Source: Poa pratensis (taxonomy: Eukaryota; Streptophyta; Magnoliopsida; Poales; Poaceae). From it: a stretch of 64,000 bases of DNA. This document shows, one piece after another, positions 56,370-64,000 of this stretch; position 1 is the first letter of the stretch; each line of letters opens with the position of its first letter. The stretch lies in assembly GCA_947311845.1 (NCBI GenBank), contig CAMZMU010000116.1, positions 4,951,738 through 5,015,737 of the forward strand, in the 5' to 3' direction. The notes beneath the pieces are model-generated. The model ran no database searches. It was not told the DNA's origin and saw nothing but the letters and a program-made list of their open reading frames with translations. Made by a program: the position numbers and the translations under genes.

Positions 56370-57021
56370 TTTTTTTTGCGGGGAACTTCTATTCTATTCA
56401 TCAACCATCAAGATAGTACAAAAAACAATAGAGATAAAATAAATTACATCCAGAATCATAGACCATCTAGCAAGGACTACAACCATTGGAGCGAGCCGAA
56501 GGCGCGCCGCCGTCATCGCCCTTCGCACACCGGAGTCGGCAAACCTTGTTTTAGTAGACAGTCGGGAAGTCGTTGTGATAAGCCCCCATAGGACCAGCGC
56601 ACGAATACAGCAACCGTCGCCGATGAATAGAAGCATAGTTTGGAAAGATCCAACCTGAAAACACACGAAAACAGACGAACAAACACCGTATCCAGTTGGA
56701 TCCACCGAAAACAAAAGCCGACCGAATCCCGTGAGATTCGACGGAGCCACACCTCCACATGTTGTCTGACGATGCTAAATGCACCGCCGAAACTGGGCTA
56801 GCCAGGGAGGACCTTATTCCATCTTTAGGTAGCCGCCGCCTCACTATCCTGAAAAGGACCATAACCCTAACCAAAGAAAAAAAACTGAGAACGGAGCGCT
56901 CCCACCGGCAAGAACCGAGATCCACCTCGTCTCCATGACCCTAAGGTCACGGGAGACGGGCATATCAGCGGTGGCCGGCAGGAGGCTGGACATCGCTTCT
57001 TTGGCCCTGGCGGCGCTCGCT
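56370..57021 (-). mobile_element. non-LTR retroposon (5'-truncated LINE-like), 652 bp
   Basis: On the minus strand the insert ends AATAGAAGTTCCCCGC followed by a 9-base poly(A). It is flanked by a 13-bp duplication, CACGGGCAGTGCC, at 56357-56369 and 57022-57034. These are the marks of target-primed reverse transcription. The body is GC-moderate without a recognisable reverse transcriptase, as expected for the 3' untranslated end of a LINE or for a retroposed transcript. The frames inside show no domain. Confidence 0.82.
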
Positions 57022-57371
57022 CACGGGCAGTGCCATTTGTATGTGGAATCACGTGGCTTTTTAAATCGTTTAACATTGATGTATGTTATCTCCACGGTGA
57101 ATATACATAATGAATGGACCATCCACATTATGGGCTTATCCATAAAACATGTCACTGAATATATCGAACAACCATTGTTGTGTATATTAAAAGAACAACA
57201 GTCACTCAGAAACCGTGGCCAAGAAATTATGTTCTTAGATAACAACTCAACCAGCTAACAGTTATTTAGTTCAGTAATGAAAGTTTATGTAGAGGCATAA
57301 CGCTTACAATTTTGACATCTACTCGACAAGCAGAATTCTTTCTTCAGCATCTTTATCGGAATACTCTTCTA

Positions 57372-57530
57372 CTCCCTCCTATTTAAATGTAACATGTTTT
57401 AAGTGTTTCACATATTGTCTAAATATATATATTAAATGAATAAACATATACATGGAATGTGTCTAGATACATTATATACATGTGAATGTGGACAAATGAT
57501 AAATCATCTTATATTTGGGAACGAAGGGAG
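57372..57530. mobile_element. Stowaway MITE, ~159 bp
   Basis: CTCCCTCCTATTTAAATGTA at the left after TA (57370-57371) and a right end ..GGAACGAAGGGAG. The right TA is displaced (GACTA), so the end is slightly degraded. The interior resembles the MITE at 19395-19554 (AACATGTTTTA, GTCTAGATAC). Confidence 0.75.
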
Positions 57531-57539
57531 GACTAGAGA

Positions 57540-59060
57540 ATCTTCATGAGAGCAGGATAATCTCTACACATACAATCCCCCTAGAATTCTTGCCCTCTCC
57601 TTGCCTCTCATGTCCTCCAATAGAGTAGTGACACCACACCACACAATGGACCCCACTCATATCTTATTTTATAATTCACACCAATAAAATATTGGGGATA
57701 CATACAGACCATTTTATTGTTCACACCTGTAAAAAAATAAATTGTTGGACACGTACACATGTTTTGAATATATTTGCCAAAAATTCGGTAGAAAATTTGG
57801 TATTTTTAGCTGCACAAAAGAATATGGTTTGAAAAAGGAAAAATAAATCCATTTGCTACTCAAAATTTCCATTTTTTTGTGTAATACCAAAAATATGGTG
57901 TGATCCACAGTTTTTTATCAGTAATACCAAGGATTCGACTAAATACAGTGTGCTAAAGGATATTATTGTTGGACAAGCAATGACCAAATCAAAAGCACCA
58001 CTCGACTCGAGCTCTTGGGGCTGATACCTTAATTATGCACGCATTGTCACCAAATTGTCCACAACATTATTACAAGCCAAAGGGCTTCTCTAAGTAAAAA
58101 TAAACAAACTATATTCTTGATTTCTTTAAAAGGTAGCACCATAGTGAGGAAAATCCTGGCCGCTAGTTTTGATATATAGTCGGACTCCACATGTAGTTGC
58201 ATCAATCTCAATTATACGGTGAAATGAACACTCATGGTGCATTCTTTGAAATGAACACTCACTCCTCACTAATTTTAGTTCATTTTCTCCTTGTTATTAA
58301 CTACATTTTAGGTTCACTATTATTAAGTTTCACCCAATTTGTTTGGCAATTTTTTTGTCCTTTTGTATTTTGCGTCATATATTCGTTGTCTCATTTTTTG
58401 GGTATTATTACAGTACACCCTAATTTGGTTCCTTTATTTTGGTTCATTATTAACCAGATGACATATTAAACCCCCCAACCTTACCTTTCCTATCACTGCC
58501 TAGACTGAACAATTCAGTTCTTCGCGTTTGGAACGCTTTTTGAAGTGTTAAACGTTTCAAAGTGGACCCGGTTACAAAACAAATGGTTCACTTTTAATTT
58601 TTTTCATCATGTTTGATGTGTTAAAAAGTCATTCATATATTCAAAGAAAAATTATTCATATATTTAAAGAAAATATAGTGATATTATATTTAACAAGAAT
58701 ATTCTGCGAAGGAAGGAAAGGCATCTAGTAATTAAGTGTGCATACCACATTTTATTTGCTGAACATTTTGGTAAAAGAATGTAACATTTTTGTAAACTGC
58801 GTGCCGATCTTTTAGTAGCGTAAACACCTTTCATAACTTTAATCTTTGTGAGTAATTTTGAATATTTTAAAAGGGCTGTTCAACATGTTGTAACTAAATA
58901 AAATCCAAAATACATGATAAACTAAAAAAATATATTTTTCAACACCTTGTGCTGGCCGTTGATCACATAAAAAAATTATGCATCTTCGTGGCTTACTGCC
59001 TCGATGGTCTCTCGCTAGAGAGATCCAGCTCGGATGCTCATATTATGCCAAGAATATGAG
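57540..59060. other. intergenic, decayed repeats, no gene
   Basis: AT-rich sequence without supported genes. The frame 58197-58469 (+) is hydrophobic by composition and overlaps the GTTCACTATTATTAAG-type repeat mentioned for 42200-42770. Confidence 0.5.
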
Positions 59061-59067
59061 CAAGTTA

Positions 59068-59854
59068 GAGCATCTCTAACCACCCACCCCAAACCTCCCT
59101 AATTAAGCACAGACACGTTTTGGACAATAAATAATCAACCAAACACACCCCCAAATTCATTCAGAATCACCGGGCCGGCTGTCCGGTAGTTCCCAAACCA
59201 GTCCATATGTGAGGCGGGTTTGGGGCCGCCCGCATGTGTCCGCCATGTCAGTCCTGACTGCGTGGATCCACGCCCGAAGACTGACCGGCGCCGTTGTAAG
59301 GCAGACCGGCACTGTGTGGCCCAAGATAGCCCACCTCCGTCCCACAAATTGCCCACCACCGACCAACCCCTAACCTTACTCCACTCTCGTCCACTCCACT
59401 TCTCGCTGGTTCCAATCCTCTCCCTCTCTGCTCTTGCGAGATGTCGTCCTCCTTCGACTGTAGCGCGTCGGAAGAGGAGCTCTCCGACGCGGCGGCTCCG
59501 CGCCGATCTACCGGCCCCAAAGACGAGTAGGAAGAGGCCATCTGCATTGCCATTTTGTGGTTGCGCTGCCACCGCCCCTCCGGAGAAGTAAAGGGGAAGG
59601 GGCCATCAGACGAGCTTCGGTTCGCCCACTTTTGTTGTGTATATTGTTTTGACTTATGTTTAGGTTCAAATCTATACTATGTAGCTCAGATCGATGTTTG
59701 TTATGAAATATGTACGATATTTGAGCTCCGAATGTTAGTTCGATCTATGTTGCATGTCTAGTATGGGAGACACGGTTGGAGGATACCAGATTTGGAGTTT
59801 GTCCAGGGAGTGTCTGCGGACATTCCCATTTGGCAATCCCGGTTAGAGATGCTC
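59068..59854. mobile_element. PIF/Harbinger-type element, 787 bp, non-autonomous
   Basis: GAGCATCTCTAACC at the left and its exact complement GGTTAGAGATGCTC at the right are PIF/Harbinger-type termini. The left flank is TTA and the right TTT, so the 3-bp duplication is either mutated or imperfect. The GC-rich centre has a short plus-strand frame at 59441 (MSSSFDCSASEEELSDAAAP), resembling the N-terminus of the Myb-like partner protein of such elements, but it stops after about 30 codons. Confidence 0.75.
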
Positions 59855-59989
59855 TTTGGCGAGTTTCCGCTCGCTTGAAGCTAGACAAAGGGGCTCCCCA
59901 AACCTAGGTTGGATGCAGAAACCAAAGCAACTAGTCTAATTGGTTGACGGGGGAAAACCTAATCAGTAAGCCCATGAGGATGAGACTGG

Positions 59990-60310
59990 AGCTCATGGCC
60001 CAGTGGTCGTAGCATCTCTCACCTACAACATCAACTCCAAGTTATATATCCCCTTCATAGAAAGCACACTCCAATAAGTGGTCTCGATTTCTCTATCCCC
60101 CGTCATCTTAGTTCTCAAACGTGAGCCTAGTTAGCTACCTATACACAGTAAGAAGAGCATTTTGCTTTTTCTACCATGTAACCTCCTCTCCATTGCTCAA
60201 TTTATTTTCTCCTTTCCCGGCGTAGCAATAGGAGGTAACAGGAACCTACTCGTCATGTACGTGATGAATGATACCCTTGAATACAAGATGTTTATTAGGT
60301 AGAATTAAGA
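59990..60310 (+). other. diverged copy of the 62.06-62.56 kb segment
   Basis: Shared stretches include CTCCTTCATA-like, (A)GCTAGCTAC-like, ATTGCTCAATT and AATAGGAGGTAACAGGAA, in the same order as at 62290-62500. In this copy the start codon and donor site of the possible first exon are lost. No other gene structure is seen. Confidence 0.45.
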
Positions 60311-61013
60311 TCCTTGCGTGCAGCGCGAGGGGAAGCCTATTAGTTGCCTGAAGCTAGCCCGCATGATAATTACAACCGGCAATTGCATTTTTTCAGACGT
60401 GAGCAAATCGTCTTCTTCCTCTGTCTAGCGGCCGAACACGTATACGTAACGATGGCTCGTCGCACCATTCTAATACGTCTGAGTATCGTACGTCCGTGTA
60501 TGTAAGCTAGTACGCACACTATTCTCACTCTCAACTGCATGTGCTCGTACGTGTGTATGTGTACTCTACACGGTCAAGGTTCCAACAAAGTTGTTTTTCG
60601 TTAGATTGTCCAGACTCTGTATCACGTTGTGTCATCACCACATTTAGATTGACATGTAATCCTTTATAGTGCAACCGAGGGACCTCGGAGCTTTCTGATA
60701 GCCAAATGTGTTGGTACAATTCTACAATCTACAACCAGTTCCGCCCGAACTCCATCGTCGGATGCCCTACTGAAGGTACCTTCTGTCATGTGGGCACGTC
60801 AGTTTACGAGATGCAAAGTGACGCTTCTGTATTAAGTGTGTCTCTGAATGTGTCCAGTGAGCATCTCAGTTTACTGAATGTACCTTCTGTCATGAAGGAA
60901 GAATGATAAACGAAGAACCCAGAGACTAGGTAACAGGAAGCAAACCGTCATTTGTGAGATAAATGTTACGAGTCACTACGAGAGCGCAAACCGTCAGTTG
61001 TAGTCGATGGCAT
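60311..61013. other. intergenic, nothing recognised
   Basis: No gene or element end recognised. The phrase GAATGTACCTTCTGTCATG occurs at about 60875 with a variant (GGTACCTTCTGTCATG) at 60775, a weak ~100-bp direct repeat. Confidence 0.45.
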
Positions 61014-62010
61014 AACGTCTAAAAAACGTCTAAAAAACGTGTATAATGGGTCACACAACTAAACAAGTTGGTGCACTTTCGTCACAAACCTGTTCTAGGC
61101 TAGAAATTTTCAGAAAACCCCCTCGTGTAATATTAGGGGTGTTATATTGCAAAATTTTAGAGAACCTCTACCCGAGTCGAGCTGCCAAGACCAGCGCCGC
61201 CGGCCTCCATCGGTCCATCCCGAGCAGCGCCGCTGGCCTCCACACTCTCCGGCGACCTTGGCGGTGGCGTAAGGCGAGGACGTGCCGCTGCATGCCGCTG
61301 TGCAAGTACGCGTCAACGCCCGTGGAGGCTAGCGTGCCCAGATCGAGCGCACCATCGTGTCGCCCCGCGCCCTCACGGAGCACCACGCCCCACGGCAGCC
61401 CTCCCGCGAGCGCACCTCCGGTATGCACTGGGCCTTCGCACCCTCCTCCACCCTCTCTGTCCTCCACCACCGCGCCATCTCTGGCGCTGCTCGTGATAGG
61501 CCGCAGGAGCACTGCTCCTCTCATGGCTCGCTGACTGCTTACGCTCCGGCGTGGCGAGATCCTAGACACGCCGCCGGCGCCGTGCCTCTCCCATTCGAGC
61601 TCGTCGTCCGCCCCTCCTCTCTAGGTCGAAGTCGTAGCTCCTCTTGGCCATTGCGGCCGATTTTGGGAGGAGAGCGCGACGTGGGGAACAGATCGAGGTG
61701 GACGGTGGTGTCGGTAGAGGCGGGGCAGATCTAGGGGCGACGGTCGGACGCCGAGGACGAGGAGAAAGGGGAGGCGGCGCACGTGGTGCATGGAAGGGCA
61801 GGTCCGGTGCACGAGGAGGATGGTGAGGAAGAAGATGGACTTTTTTACATTATGATCCTCGTAATATTACTCTGGGGGGTTTCTGAAAAGTTCCAGTCAA
61901 AAACTGGATGACGTGTCCCATTTGTGACGAAAGTGCACCTACTTGTTCAGTTGTGTGATCCGTTATGCACGTTTTCAGATGTGTGACTTAAGTGCACATG
62001 CCGGATCAGT
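61014..62010. mobile_element. Mutator-like element with GC-rich cargo
   Basis: At the left, AAAACGTGTATAATGGGTCA is followed by CACAACTAAACAAGTTGGTG and CACTTTCGTCACAAA. At the right the reverse complement, with few mismatches, occupies about 61915-61975. These are long inverted termini around a GC-rich interior (61168-61840) with open frames on both strands, resembling a Pack-MULE that captured gene sequence. The right end extends further with CACACAACTGATCC-type sequence not matched at the left, and no 9-bp duplication was fixed, so edges are approximate. Confidence 0.55.
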
Positions 62011-62383
62011 TGTGTGACCGCCAGTGCTATTTACTCGTTATTCTTACACCCAATGATCTTGGGCCTCCACGTTGGACGGCAAGTCATCCCGTAGAAGTTT
62101 TTCCGTAGCATCTTCGCGTAGGTGTAGCATTACTCGGTTCATACAATTAGTTTAAAGAGTATTATTACAACTTTCGTGGTATACATACCCAAAAAGAGGA
62201 AGTACTAGCTCAAACTACTAGCATCAGACACCATCTCCACTTTAAAGTAGGGTCTATTAATAATCTCACATCATCTCCCCGACGTGTCGCCTCGGCTCCA
62301 CAAAACATATCTCCTTCATAAATAGCACCCTCCAGTTCTCCAGTCGGTGGTGGTCACTAGTCCCTCTCCTTAGTTTCTGAACT

Positions 62384-62457
62384 ATGAGAACAGCTAGCTA
62401 CTTAGGTTCTCTAGCATGTCTCGTCGTGTCTATTGCTCAATTCTTTTACTTCTTTCT
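62384..62457 (+). CDS. possible first exon of a secreted-protein gene (orphan)
   Basis: An ATG at 62384 opens MRTASYLGSLACLVVSIAQF.., a convincing signal-peptide sequence, and 74 bases later stands a perfect donor, CTGTAAGTAAG. A TATA-like CATAAATAG lies at 62317-62325, ~60 bases upstream. No downstream exon could be identified before the end of the window. It may be the start of a gene whose remaining exons lie beyond, or an orphan after rearrangement. Confidence 0.3.
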
Positions 62458-62648
62458 GTAAGTAAGAATAGGAGGTAACAGGAATCTACCCCTCATATAC
62501 GTGATAATTGATACAATAACTTAGAGAACAGCAGTACCGTAGATTGAATTAGTGGCAACCGCCGGAGAATGTATTTATGTACTAGTTTTACTACATGTAC
62601 TCGCGCAACTAGAATGTCATTTATCTCAGGGCCACTACTATAGTAGTA

Positions 62649-62904
62649 CTCTCTAATTTTTTATTTACTTTGCGTTCTAGGTTTAGTCAAAGTCAAATTT
62701 TGTTAAGTTTGACCAAATAGTTTGGAGAAAATACCAACATGTACAACATATGATCTACATGATTAGAATCGTCATAAAGTGTATTTTCATAATATATGCA
62801 TTTGGTATTAAATATGTTGATGTTTTTCCTATAATTTTGGTCAAACTTGACAAAATTTGACTTTGAGTATTCCTAGAACGCGAAGTAAATAAAAACGGAG
62901 GGAG
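62649..62904. mobile_element. Stowaway MITE, ~256 bp
   Basis: CTCTCTAATTTTTTATTTAC after TA (62647-62648) and a right end ..GTAAATAAAAACGGAGGGAG. TTTGGTCAAACTT motifs inside (..AGTCAAAGTCAAATTTTG.. and complement) give long inverted arms, typical of one Stowaway subfamily. The right TA is shifted by three bases. Confidence 0.8.
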
Positions 62905-64000
62905 AACTACATATTCAAGGTTCCTGTAAATGTTTCTTAAGAATTGAAGATATTTGAGTAAAGTTGCCTTTTGCATTTCGTTGTTCGTGGGAATAGGCAA
63001 ATATTAGTGAAGTGCATAGGAGAAATTTATAATATTAATTTGTGTGGTTTTGAACTCGTGTCAGTTTTTTCTGCGAACTTTTACCGTTGTTATAGATAGT
63101 TGTGTAGCTCTGTAGTTCAGTCATTTTTTTAACGGAATTAGTCTCGCGAATCATATCACGTACGTCTTGAAATGGGCAAGCATGGTCTAGAACGACAGCT
63201 TGAGATTACCACAACTTGGTGAAAGTTTGATCTCTTGTCGTTTCGTTAGACTGTCTAGACCTATCGAGTTGAGTACAACATTTCATCTATAGATTGAATA
63301 ATGGTATTTCACAATACGTTATTTAAATATTAAACTTTATTTGGGAACTTCATGGTTTTCAAATCATCTGGACAAAATTTGAACTAATTTCTATGTGTAA
63401 GAATTCAAGCATAAAAGTTCATTATCATTCAGTAAATCGTAGGTTTTCCATGATTTCTTATTCATTGAAATAACTTTCTCACTGTTTATGGTCCATAAGA
63501 TTTATACAAATTTCTAATATGCCAAGAGGAACTCCATAACAATGTTTCTTTGTCGACATTGGTCGGCACCAAAAGAAAAAAAACACATGTGCTCTACCTT
63601 GATAGACTTTTATTGAGGCAAACTACTAGCTTCTATTGTCTTCTTTTTTTTATAATAACAATTCTCATTTCTAAATGCTACACGGGAAAGCTGTGCTTTT
63701 CTCAAATTAGTGGTCTTGAGAATTCTTAACTTTGGTGACATTGAGAGATGTTTTTTCCACATAAGGTGGTCACAACACGGAACTTTCTTTTTAAGCCAAT
63801 AATGTTACATTATTTTCTTTGATCAGCTAATGGCCGCGCCTAATTATCTAGACATGACCCTCATGATTTAACATTGTGTGGACTGTAAACTTGCGTTGGA
63901 GCTTCTTCAACTTTTACAAGCTTTCTCATGTCACTTGAATGAGGTAATCGGGTATTTTTTTATATCAGGAACAATTTATACAGATGCATAACTTATACTG
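62905..64000. other. intergenic to window end, nothing recognised
   Basis: AT-rich, no supported gene or complete element. Confidence 0.5.

Noticed and set aside
59135..59591. Overlapping 101-145-codon frames
   Set aside because: They lie wholly inside the PIF/Harbinger-type element, overlap on both strands and show no complete domain.
61046..61734. Several 125-162-codon frames
   Set aside because: GC-rich cargo of the Mutator-like element, open in most frames; not supported as host genes.

Overview
The window is a gene-poor, transposon-dominated stretch of a grass nuclear genome, almost certainly a Triticeae cereal (wheat, Aegilops, barley or rye group). The signs are an Au-type SINE, many Stowaway MITEs with CTCCCTCCGT termini and TA duplications, three CACTA elements with 3-bp target duplications, a 4.5-kb solo LTR of the size known for Triticeae LARD elements, and a pathogenesis-related thaumatin-like gene. 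Nothing suggests bacterial or organellar DNA. Families were named from memory of motifs; no search was run.

Layout. 1-6.5 kb: no recognisable gene; 2.46-5.45 kb holds an unclassified repeat complex (32-bp inverted repeat, ~177-bp tandem repeats, GAACTTC-rich stretch, GC-rich captured-looking block). 6,791-17,266: a 10.5-kb CACTA element (TSD GTG) with a decayed multi-exon TNP1-like gene and a 16-copy ~344-bp satellite array; it sits inside an older ORF that stays in frame across the empty site. 18.1-18.7 kb: a small secreted, glycine-rich, probably GPI-anchored protein gene with a TATA box. 19.1-40.4 kb: an old tandem duplication of ~1.95 kb, each copy now swollen by different insertions. Copy 1 took a Stowaway MITE and a CACTA element (20,019-26,740, TSD CAT), itself hit by a solo LTR (22,137-26,664, TSD TTATA). 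Copy 2 took a 10.26-kb retroelement derivative (28,107-38,364, TSD AAATG) and an Au-like SINE. 40.4-46.9 kb: no gene seen. 47-51.3 kb: a thaumatin-like (PR-5) cluster on the minus strand with one intact gene (49,313-50,002) between a fragment and a broken copy. 51.8-53.6 kb: a short CACTA element (TSD CGT). 54.4-55.0 kb: an unrecognised broken gene carrying an hAT MITE. 56.4-64 kb: a retroposon with 13-bp TSD, PIF/Harbinger-like, Mutator-like and Stowaway elements, and two diverged copies of a possible promoter plus first exon.

The two most unusual observations are: (1) the 28.1-38.4 kb element, one insertion flanked by a single 5-bp TSD but built as an inverted duplication of the 3' end of a Ty3/gypsy element, with two outward-facing 3' LTRs, two polypurine tracts and two convergent copies of its antisense gene; the junction fits minus-strand cDNA priming on minus-strand cDNA; and (2) a cassette resembling the 3' half of 5S rRNA (A-box and C-box region) shared by two CACTA elements with different termini. 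Confident protein-coding genes are only two: the thaumatin-like gene and the glycine-rich secreted protein gene. All other open frames are transposon genes, relics or chance frames.
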